This document shows, piece after piece, positions 1-5,554 of a DNA stretch of 6,025 bases. Source of the stretch: Nanobdellota archaeon (GTDB lineage: Archaea; Nanobdellota; Nanobdellia; Pacearchaeales; GW2011-AR1); contig JAHJUA010000049.1 of the NCBI GenBank assembly GCA_018829425.1, positions 1 to 6,025 of the forward strand, written 5' to 3'. The notes below the pieces were generated by a model. The model was not told where the DNA came from. It worked only from the letters and a program-made list of their open reading frames with translations, and ran no database searches. Position 1 is the stretch's first letter; each line of letters starts with the position of its first letter. The translations under genes and the position numbers were made by a program.

Positions 1-1
1 C

Positions 2-208
2 CTCGCGCTTGAAATGGAGAACACAGAGTATGAACCAGAGCAATTCCCGGGACTCGTTTACAAACTCATAGAACCAAACGCAACATTCCTTCTATTCAGC
101 AACGGAAAACTTGTTTGCACGGGGACAAAAAACAAACAGCAGTTGGAAAATAGCATGGAACAATTACTCAGAAACGTTAAAGCAGTCATCAAGAATTACA
201 AAAAATAA
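2..208 (+). CDS. tbp: TATA-binding protein (TBP), C-terminal part, 5' truncated by window edge
   Basis: This is the general transcription factor that binds and bends the TATA box and recruits TFB and RNA polymerase. The reading frame is open from base 2, so the real start lies upstream; the ATG at base 14 is an internal Met. What is visible is the end of the second TBP repeat. It contains the hallmark segment EYEPEQFPGLVYKL, then a strand with FLLFSNGKLVCTGTK that matches the DNA-contacting sheet of the family, and the final amphipathic helix (ENSMEQLLRNVKAVIKNYKK). The protein ends in basic residues and lacks the acidic tail found in some other archaeal TBPs. Identification is from recognised family motifs. 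Only about 68 residues are visible, so nothing can be said about the first repeat. Confidence 0.93.
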   Translation, partial: LALEMENTEYEPEQFPGLVYKLIEPNATFLLFSNGKLVCTGTKNKQQLENSMEQLLRNVKAVIKNYKK

Positions 209-225
209 ATTCCCGAGAAAGTCAA

Positions 226-237
226 TATTTAAAAAAA
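226..237 (+). promoter_or_regulatory. TATA-box-like promoter of the small membrane protein gene
   Basis: The sequence TATTTAAAAAAA lies in the 48-base gap after tbp. The core TTTAAAAA (228-235) is centred about 25.5 bases before the ATG at 257. That is the normal archaeal distance from TATA box to transcription start, so the transcript should begin at or next to the start codon (leaderless). No Shine-Dalgarno-like sequence is placed for this ATG. A similar box occurs at the same distance from mcm, which supports both calls. Confidence 0.6.
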
Positions 238-256
238 GGTGAATCTTCTATAAAAC

Positions 257-526
257 ATGAAAATGAATTTTAAATTGTTCATTTATGGAATGTTCTCAAA
301 TTGGGGGCTCGTTGTTTTGGCAAATATTCTCGGTCTCTTTTTCATCAATGTCATCGGCATTGACCTTGTAAGACAATTCACTCCTTTCTTATACGCACTT
401 CTTAGCATAGGGCTTTACTTCCCCCAACCAAACTCTCGCGATTTCAGACTCGGATACGTAATAGCATTCCTAATTGGTCTTGGATTCCTTTTCAAGTTCT
501 ATTACCCTCTTTTCATTGGTGCTTAG
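257..526 (+). CDS. Hypothetical small integral membrane protein, 89 aa
   Basis: I do not recognise this family. The protein is short and very hydrophobic. There is a long apolar stretch at about residues 7-34, a second at about 42-56 (FTPFLYALLSIGLYFP) and a third at about 66-88. A short polar loop containing PNSRDFR separates the last two. Two or three membrane-spanning helices and almost no soluble domain are the likely topology. There is no obvious signal peptide and no Cys or His cluster. The start at 257 is preferred over the in-frame ATG at 263 because a TATA-like box is centred 25-26 bases upstream of it. The gene sits between tbp and mcm, but both it and mcm have their own promoter-like boxes, so a shared function is not implied. 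It is probably a real gene, given the open frame, the promoter and the consistent membrane pattern. Confidence 0.7.
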   Translation: MKMNFKLFIYGMFSNWGLVVLANILGLFFINVIGIDLVRQFTPFLYALLSIGLYFPQPNSRDFRLGYVIAFLIGLGFLFKFYYPLFIGA

Positions 527-572
527 AATATTTGGGATTCACTTCTAAAACCACCGATATTTTATAATAAAC

Positions 573-580
573 TATAAAAA
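573..580 (+). promoter_or_regulatory. TATA-box-like promoter of the mcm operon
   Basis: TATAAAAA at 573-580 is centred about 25.5 bases before the mcm ATG at 602, again predicting a leaderless transcript. A second AT-rich block, TTTATAAT at 561-568, is centred about 37 bases upstream and would give a short leader instead. No ribosome binding site precedes the ATG. The genes down to 5525 show no other convincing promoter, so this is probably the operon promoter. Confidence 0.6.
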
Positions 581-601
581 CGAAACCTTATTCTTTCTCA
601 G

Positions 602-3600
602 ATGGAAGAGCAAATTCCGGAAGAAAACGAGAGTGAACCTGAACAAGAGAATTCTGATAGCAAGCCTCGAAACGAAGAGTTAATGATTGAGGCAAAGAAC
701 TTCTTCGATTCATACAAAAAAGACGTTGGAGAGTCCCTAAGGAAGAATGATAACGTCGTATTCATCGACTTCACTCGACTCACAGAGTTCTCGAATAAAC
801 TATCTGAAGAAATTCTTACAAACCCCGAAGAAACCCTCGCAATCATAGAAACAGCAATTGAAGAAACCGGACTGATTAACCACGCAAGAGTTCGACTTTA
901 CAATCTTCCGAAGAGCCAGGAAATGAAAGTGAGGAATATTCGTTCGAAGAATCTCAACGAGATGATTGTAATCGAGGGCATAGTTCGTCAGGCCTCTGAC
1001 GTAAGGCCTCAAGTTGTAAATTCAAAGTTCGAATGTCCTTCATGCGGCACAGTCATCTCCGTTCTTCAAATTGAAAAGAAATTCAGGGAACCTTCTCGTT
1101 GTTCCTGCGGTCGCCGTGGCGGTTTCAGAATCATAAGCAAAGAAATGGTCGACACACAAAGATTAGTCATCGAGGAAGCACCCGAATCACTTTCTGGCGG
1201 AGAGCAGCCAAAGAGAATGAACGTTTTCCTAAAGGAAGATCTCGTTGAACCAAAGATGGAGGAAAAAACAACTCCTGGAAGCAGAGTAAAAACAATCGGC
1301 GTTTTGAAGGAAGTTCCAGTCCCATTGCAAACCGGCGGGCTTTCCACAAGGTTCGAGCTCGCGGTAGAAGCAAACAATGTTATTCCCATGGAAGAAACTT
1401 TCGAAGATCTCAATATCAGTGATGAAGATGAAAGACAAATACTTGAACTTTCGCAGGACCCAAAAGTTTTCGAGAAACTTTCAAGTAGTATAGCTCCAAG
1501 CGTTTGGGGTCACGATGAAATAAAAAAGTCCCTCATCCTCCAACTTTTTGGAGGCGTTAAAAAAACCCACGCCGATGGTCAAACGAGTAGAGGAGATTTC
1601 CATATTCTTCTTATCGGTGATCCTGGAGTTGCAAAATCTGTAATCCTTGTTTTTATGTCCGGCATTTCACCAAAGGGAAGATACGTAGTTGGAAAGAGCA
1701 CCTCCGGCGCAGGACTTACCGCAACTGTCGTCCGTGATGAATATCTTAGGGGATGGTCGCTTGAAGCAGGAGCAATGGTCTTAGCAAACAAAGGACTTGT
1801 ATGTATTGACGAGTTAGAAAAAATGGACCCTGGAGATAGGAGCGCCATGCACGAAGGTATGGAGCAGCAATGCATGATGCCAGATTTTAAACTGCTATTG
1901 TCAAATGGAAACGAAACTGAAATTGGGCCCCTTGTAGATAATCTTATGGAGAAAAATAAAGGAGAAGTAATAATGGGAAAAGATTGCGAGATTCTTTCTG
2001 TAAATAATATAAAACTTTTATCAACAGACTTTATCAGCTGTTTTCCGTTAAAGGCAAATAGGATTAGCAGACATATTGCCCCTGACATGTTTGTAAAAAT
2101 AAAGCTCTCAAATGGAAGGGAAATTACAGTCACTCCGGAGCATCCTTGTTGGGTTGTTAAAGACGGAAAAATAACAACTCTTCCTGCAGAAAAACTGAAA
2201 GAAGGAGAATTTTTCCCAATACCTTCCAGAATAAATATTGATTCAGAACCTTATGATAAAAAAAATGATTTGCTGTGTAAGGTCTTAGGATACCATATCA
2301 GCGATGGTTGTTATGAATTAAACAGGGGTAAGAAAACAGGTATGCAATTTAGCAATAATAATGAAACACTTATAAAAGATTATAAAAATGCGGTTGAATC
2401 CTTTTTTGATATTTCTACAATAATAACAAAAAGAAAAAATCAATTTGCAGTCAGAGTTATATCTAAAAAAGTTTTGGAAAAAATAAAGAGCATAGATCCT
2501 GATTTGCTCGAAACTGGAAAAATTAAAAAAATTCCTAGTTTTATAATGAGACTTCCTGGCGAGAATATCAAATATCTCCTTAGATCTTTATATGATGGTG
2601 ATGGTTCTGTATCCCTTCAGAAAAGGAACGGATGTAGAATCAGTTTTGTGTCGCAGAATAGGTCATTGGAGGAACAGATGGCAGATCTTCTTTTAAGATT
2701 TGAGATTCAGTCTTCTATATTTAAAGATGGGAATGTCTGGAGGTTGGATATTTCAGGGCAAGAGAATCTTTCAAAATTCCTTAGAGAAATTAGTTTCCTT
2801 TCTCAGCACAAAAGGCGAAGGTTGGAAAAATATTGCAGTGCAAAAAAAACATTTAGAACAATAGTGGACATTTCTCCTAATTGTACTGATAAGATAAATA
2901 AAATATTTAGGGAGTTAAAGATACCTATAAAAGAAAAAGTAGGGCATCAGATTGATTTGGGAGTGCAAAAACATAGAAAATTCCTGCAAAAACTTGTCCT
3001 TATAGCTGAAAAATATGCAGCAGCTCAGAAAAATAAAAGAATTTTGGCTGAAGTTGGAGAGCTTAAAAAAATTGCATTTGGGTTTGCAAGATGGTCTAAA
3101 ATCAAAAAAGTTTCAAGAATCAAAAATAAGGGGATTAAATGGGTTTATGATATTACAATTGAACCCCATCGCACCTTTATTTCAAACGGAATGATTCTTC
3201 ATAATACAATAACAATTAGCAAGGCAAATGTCCAAGCACGTTTAAGGTCCGAGACCTCTGTTCTCGCGGCAGCAAACCCTAAATTCGGACGGTTTGACCC
3301 TTACCAATCAATTTCTCAACAAATAGATTTGCCTCCAACTCTAATTAACAGATTTGATGTTATCTTCCCACTAAGAGATTTGCCTGACCGAAAAAAAGAC
3401 GAACTAATCGCAACCCACGTTCTCAATGAACACCAAAGTGAAGGGAAAGAAATGGCAGTTCCAAAAGAACTCTTAAGAAAATACGTTGCGTATTCAAAGC
3501 AAAGAATAAAACCAGTCCTAAGCGCAGAATCTGTTAATGAAATAAAAAAATTCTATGTCGATTTAAGGAACATGCCCGTTTCCTCAGACAGCGCGCTCAA

Positions 3601-4003
3601 ACCAATCCCCATTTCCGCGCGTCAGTTGCAGGCACTAATAAGAATGTCTGAAGCGTCGGCGAAAATGCGGCTCAGCGAAACCGTGGACATTGAAGATTCC
3701 AGAAGAGCAATAGACATAATGAAATATTATCTTATGCAAGTCGGCTACGATTACGAATCAAAAACATTCGATATCGACAGAGGAACCGGCGGCATGCCAG
3801 CATCACAAAGAAACAAAGTCTTCGTCGTAAGAGACACAATCACAAATCTTGAAAGTAAAATTGGAAAAATGGTTCCTGTAAATGAAATTGAAAAAGCCCT
3901 TGAAGGCAAAATGACGCGCGACGACATTGATGATGCAATAACCAAACTCGACATCAGTGGAACAATATTTAAACCAAAAAAAGGATATGTTTCAAGAACA
4001 TAA
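602..4003 (+). CDS. mcm: Replicative DNA helicase MCM, interrupted by an in-frame intein
   Basis: MCM is the ATP-driven hexameric helicase that unwinds DNA at the archaeal replication fork. The precursor has 1133 residues; removing the intein (424-868) leaves 688, a normal archaeal MCM length. In order there are an acidic N-terminal tail (to about 26), the N-terminal DNA-binding region with a zinc knuckle (C145, C148, C167, C169), the AAA+ motor, and a C-terminal winged helix (about the last 70 residues). Motor motifs visible are Walker A GDPGVAKS (339-346, Lys345), Walker B CIDELEKM (401-408, D403/E404), sensor 1 AAANP (Asn892) and the arginine finger INRFD (Arg917), in precursor numbering. 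The last zinc pair is spaced CxC rather than CxxC. The ATG at 602 fits the promoter at 573-580. The next gene starts 1 nt after the stop. All key catalytic residues are present, so the spliced protein should be active. Confidence 0.97.
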   Translation: MEEQIPEENESEPEQENSDSKPRNEELMIEAKNFFDSYKKDVGESLRKNDNVVFIDFTRLTEFSNKLSEEILTNPEETLAIIETAIEETGLINHARVRLYNLPKSQEMKVRNIRSKNLNEMIVIEGIVRQASDVRPQVVNSKFECPSCGTVISVLQIEKKFREPSRCSCGRRGGFRIISKEMVDTQRLVIEEAPESLSGGEQPKRMNVFLKEDLVEPKMEEKTTPGSRVKTIGVLKEVPVPLQTGGLSTRFELAVEANNVIPMEETFEDLNISDEDERQILELSQDPKVFEKLSSSIAPSVWGHDEIKKSLILQLFGGVKKTHADGQTSRGDFHILLIGDPGVAKSVILVFMSGISPKGRYVVGKSTSGAGLTATVVRDEYLRGWSLEAGAMVLANKGLVCIDELEKMDPGDRSAMHEGMEQQCMMPDFKLLLSNGNETEIGPLVDNLMEKNKGEVIMGKDCEILSVNNIKLLSTDFISCFPLKANRISRHIAPDMFVKIKLSNGREITVTPEHPCWVVKDGKITTLPAEKLKEGEFFPIPSRINIDSEPYDKKNDLLCKVLGYHISDGCYELNRGKKTGMQFSNNNETLIKDYKNAVESFFDISTIITKRKNQFAVRVISKKVLEKIKSIDPDLLETGKIKKIPSFIMRLPGENIKYLLRSLYDGDGSVSLQKRNGCRISFVSQNRSLEEQMADLLLRFEIQSSIFKDGNVWRLDISGQENLSKFLREISFLSQHKRRRLEKYCSAKKTFRTIVDISPNCTDKINKIFRELKIPIKEKVGHQIDLGVQKHRKFLQKLVLIAEKYAAAQKNKRILAEVGELKKIAFGFARWSKIKKVSRIKNKGIKWVYDITIEPHRTFISNGMILHNTITISKANVQARLRSETSVLAAANPKFGRFDPYQSISQQIDLPPTLINRFDVIFPLRDLPDRKKDELIATHVLNEHQSEGKEMAVPKELLRKYVAYSKQRIKPVLSAESVNEIKKFYVDLRNMPVSSDSALKPIPISARQLQALIRMSEASAKMRLSETVDIEDSRRAIDIMKYYLMQVGYDYESKTFDIDRGTGGMPASQRNKVFVVRDTITNLESKIGKMVPVNEIEKALEGKMTRDDIDDAITKLDISGTIFKPKKGYVSRT
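1871..3205 (+). mobile_element. Intein with LAGLIDADG homing endonuclease, inserted in mcm
   Basis: This is a self-splicing protein element of 445 residues (precursor 424-868). It begins with Cys424 directly after the MCM sequence MEQQ and ends with His867-Asn868; the +1 extein residue is Thr869. Splicing motifs present are block A (CMMPDFKLLLSNG), block B with the TxxH motif TPEH (T511, H514), block F (VYDITIEPHRTF, about 848-859) and block G (MILHN, 864-868). Between them lies a two-motif LAGLIDADG endonuclease: LGYHISDG (562-569, acidic D568) and LYDGDG (663-668, acidic D667). About 180 residues then separate the second motif from block F. Nothing obvious is broken, so both splicing and homing look intact. 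The insert splits the conserved EQQ/TI site between Walker B and sensor 1, where archaeal CDC21/MCM inteins are known from memory. Hand counts gave about 29% GC in 180 bases of it against about 48% in sampled extein. Confidence 0.96.
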
Positions 4004-4004
4004 A

Positions 4005-4331
4005 ATGTGGGAAAAATTGAGAAGTGTTAATATAGAAGATAAAGAAAAATATGTCGGACTGTTTAGAATCTTAATTAATCAACTAGAGTCGGGGACATAT
4101 AATTTTATAAATTATGAGGGAGAAGATTATTATATTATCAATGAGGAAAAAAGAAAAGGAAGCAAATTCGTCCACATCGTTCCTAAGGAATTAATAAATC
4201 TCTTCCAAGAAATGAAGGAAGGGGCGCCAGATGAGTTTTTAGGATTCAGCGTTTTAATTAATGATGTAAGGGTAAGTTGCTTCGGAGTTCCTTGCTCGGA
4301 ATTAACTAAAGCAATAATAAACAAACAATAA
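4005..4331 (+). CDS. Hypothetical protein, 108 aa, immediately downstream of mcm
   Basis: I do not recognise this protein. It is a soluble, charged alpha/beta protein with no membrane segment or signal peptide. The N-terminal third is helical (WEKLRSVNIEDKEKYVGLF), followed by a Tyr-rich acidic stretch (YNFINYEGEDYYIIN), then a FVHIVPKELINLFQEMK segment and a C-terminal part with two Cys (SCFGVPCSEL). The frame stays open back to an ATG at 3957, which would overlap mcm by 47 bases. The ATG at 4005 is preferred because it sits 1 nt after the mcm stop in the string TAAAATG, exactly as at the 5071-5077 junction. It is presumably co-transcribed and perhaps translationally coupled with mcm. A sampled 60-base stretch is about 25% GC, lower than the mcm extein, so it may be a later insertion. 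A replication-linked role is only a guess from position. Confidence 0.65.
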   Translation: MWEKLRSVNIEDKEKYVGLFRILINQLESGTYNFINYEGEDYYIINEEKRKGSKFVHIVPKELINLFQEMKEGAPDEFLGFSVLINDVRVSCFGVPCSELTKAIINKQ

Positions 4332-4344
4332 TCTCGCATTAACT

Positions 4345-4432
4345 GCTCGCTTTGGGCGGGCGAGCGACTTCGTGGTAGCGGCAAGTTGCCTTTACACATT
4401 TCGCGTGCGAAGTCTGGAGTAGGGCGGGGCAC
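4345..4432 (+). repeat. GC-rich cluster of inverted repeats in the spacer before the RPA-like gene
   Basis: The gap 4332-4446 has no gene. Inside it, about 88 bases are roughly 62% GC by hand count, against about 25-50% around. They hold several inverted repeats: GCTCGC (4345-4350) with GCGAGC (4360-4365); GACTTCG (4366-4372) with CGAAGTC (4408-4414); GGCAAGTTGCC (4379-4389), nested inside the second pair; and TTCGCGTGCGAA (4400-4411). A near-direct repeat, GGGCGGG, occurs at 4354 and 4422. The first two stems abut, giving a plausible two-arm fold. There is no T-tract after it, so it is not a simple terminator. No tRNA T-loop signature is present. It may be a dispersed mobile repeat, a structured mRNA leader or an unknown small RNA; which one cannot be decided from this sequence. 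Confidence 0.6.
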
Positions 4433-4446
4433 TTAAAAAATAAAAA

Positions 4447-5073
4447 ATGCCAGAACAACAATTCAAAAGGAACACTGCATACAAACTTCGAATCGGCGAC
4501 ATTCTAATAGGAAAGCCAGTAATCAATGAAGAAAAGTTTGCATTCCTCGAACTAGGCGACAAAAAAATAGTCCGAGTAAACATCATTGGGAACATCGTTG
4601 ACAAATACGAAAGCGAGGGTGAGCGAAAATATGTTTTTTTAACTCTTGATGACGGCTCTGGCCAAATAAAGCTAAAGGCTTTCGGCGACGACTTGGAAAA
4701 ATTCAAATCGGTAGTTCAAGGACAAACTGTAACAGTCATCGGCGTTCTGCGAAACTGGAACGACGAAACATACATCGCTCCAGAAATTATAAGTGAACAA
4801 GATCCGAAATATCTTCTATTAAGAAAACTTGAGACTGAAAAAGAAAAAGCTGCGACTGCAAAACCAATTGAAAAGGAAGAGATCATGGCAATAAAAGACA
4901 ATCTTCTCGAACTGGTAAAAAACTCTGAAGAAAATGGGGGAATAGAAACCGAAGAAGTTCTGCAGAAATTCTCTGAAATCTCACCTTCAATAATAAACCA
5001 AGAAATTAAAAGACTTCTTGAAGAAGGAATAATTTTCGAACCGCGCCCAGGAAAAGTTCGGTATTTGGGATAA
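4447..5073 (+). CDS. RPA32-like single-stranded-DNA-binding protein (OB fold plus winged helix)
   Basis: Likely a subunit of, or partner to, archaeal replication protein A, which coats single-stranded DNA during replication and repair. The 208-residue protein starts with FKRNTAYKLRIGDIL, a lead-in I associate with archaeal RPA-family proteins. An OB fold follows at about 41-115, with the typical strand-turn FLTLDDGSGQIKLKAFG (64-80) and the closing segment VTVIGVLRNWNDETYIAPEII. A charged Glu/Lys linker (about 121-145) leads to a C-terminal winged-helix-like domain (about 146-207), ending EGIIFEPRPGKVRYLG. This OB-plus-wing order resembles RPA32/Rpa2. The start is fixed by the conserved N-terminus. 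The A/T-rich string just before the ATG (4433-4446) is too close to be its TATA box, and no ribosome binding site is seen, so expression probably comes from the mcm promoter. The exact subunit name is not certain. Confidence 0.88.
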   Translation: MPEQQFKRNTAYKLRIGDILIGKPVINEEKFAFLELGDKKIVRVNIIGNIVDKYESEGERKYVFLTLDDGSGQIKLKAFGDDLEKFKSVVQGQTVTVIGVLRNWNDETYIAPEIISEQDPKYLLLRKLETEKEKAATAKPIEKEEIMAIKDNLLELVKNSEENGGIETEEVLQKFSEISPSIINQEIKRLLEEGIIFEPRPGKVRYLG

Positions 5074-5074
5074 A

Positions 5075-5308
5075 ATGGAAATAATTTACTCCAAGCATTG
5101 GATTAAAAAACAAAGAGATAAGAAAGAAGATATCACTAATGATAAGATTGAGTTTGCAATAACCAACTCAAAAATATTCAATGATAAATACTGGACATCC
5201 ACTCTAAATGCTGTTGTAAGGATTCCCCCATCTGGGAGAACCCTCAAAGTAGTCTACAAAAAGCTAGACCAAAAGATATTTATAATCACGGCTTATTGGT
5301 TAAATTAA
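5075..5308 (+). CDS. Putative toxin-like small protein, DUF4258-like
   Basis: This 77-residue basic protein resembles the small DUF4258/RelE-like proteins often found beside DUF2283 genes in archaea and bacteria. Visible features are an N-terminal IIYSKHWIKKQRDKK segment, a helix (TNDKIEFAITNSK), a DKYW motif (37-40), and a C-terminal sheet with GRTLKVVYKKLDQKIFIITAYWL. That last pattern of a basic strand, an acidic turn and a hydrophobic strand ending in YWL is typical of this group. It starts 1 nt after the RPA-like stop (TAAAATG) and is followed 1 nt later by the DUF2283-like gene, so the pair is transcribed with the replication genes. By analogy it could be an RNase-type toxin, but no catalytic residues can be confirmed from sequence alone. 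The family assignment is from memory of motifs and the toxin role is inferred. Confidence 0.7.
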   Translation: MEIIYSKHWIKKQRDKKEDITNDKIEFAITNSKIFNDKYWTSTLNAVVRIPPSGRTLKVVYKKLDQKIFIITAYWLN

Positions 5309-5309
5309 G

Positions 5310-5525
5310 ATGAAAGAAATAACATATGACAAAGAAGCAGACGTCTTAAACATTGATTTAGAAAATAAAAAATATTGGAAAAGTATTGAACTTCCGAATG
5401 GGATGGTCGTAGATATTGCAGAAGACGGAAGCATAATATCTATTGAAATTTTATGGGCGAGTAAATTCTTTTCCGGAGATGCGAAAAGAGTTATTGAAAC
5501 CGCAAAGCCGGTTTCCTTGGATTAA
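5310..5525 (+). CDS. DUF2283 family protein, possible antitoxin partner
   Basis: This 71-residue protein has the DUF2283 pattern: ITYDKEADVLNIDL at the start (4-17), a central ELPNGMVVDIAEDGSIISIEIL (27-48), and then WASKFF. These correspond to the consensus of an acidic Y-D-x-E-A-D-x-L opening, a (I/V)VD strand, a DG turn and an (I/V)EIL-x-AS ending. The molecular function of the family is not established. Members frequently sit beside a DUF4258-like gene, and the pair is regarded as toxin-antitoxin-like. Here it begins 1 nt after the stop of that neighbour (TAAGATG), which suits tightly coupled expression. It lacks an obvious DNA-binding helix-turn-helix, so neutralisation would presumably be by direct contact. 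It is the last gene of the + strand operon and converges on the gene at 5555, with 29 bases between them. Confidence 0.8.
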   Translation: MKEITYDKEADVLNIDLENKKYWKSIELPNGMVVDIAEDGSIISIEILWASKFFSGDAKRVIETAKPVSLD

Positions 5526-5554
5526 TTTTAACCCCGACGAGATTCTACTTGTTA

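Noticed and set aside
990..1010. Two AGGCCT repeats close together in mcm
   Set aside because: They fall in coding sequence and encode different residues in different frames; a six-base repeat is likely to be chance.
1579..2133. Long open frame on the - strand (184 codons) across the mcm/intein boundary
   Set aside because: It lies wholly antisense to well-supported MCM and intein sequence, spans the extein-intein junction, has low-complexity Ser/Phe/Ile-rich content and no recognisable motif.
3957..4004. Upstream in-frame ATG giving a 124-residue version of the gene after mcm
   Set aside because: It would overlap mcm by 47 bases. The ATG at 4005 matches the 1-nt stop-start spacing of the other operon junctions, and the extra 16 residues come from sequence explained by the MCM C-terminus.
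4345..4365. GCTCGC/GCGAGC hairpin as a transcription terminator of the mcm unit
   Set aside because: No T-run follows the stem, and archaeal termination usually relies on T-tracts rather than hairpins.
4332..4446. tRNA or known structural RNA in the GC-rich spacer
   Set aside because: No GTTCGA-type T-loop, no 7-bp acceptor stem with matching ends, no box C/D motifs and no RNase P or SRP signature could be found on either strand. A lone ACA at 4394-4396 is not enough for an H/ACA RNA.
4433..4446. AT-rich string as TATA box of the RPA-like gene
   Set aside because: It ends at the ATG, so transcription would start inside the coding sequence, and no later start codon keeps the conserved N-terminus.
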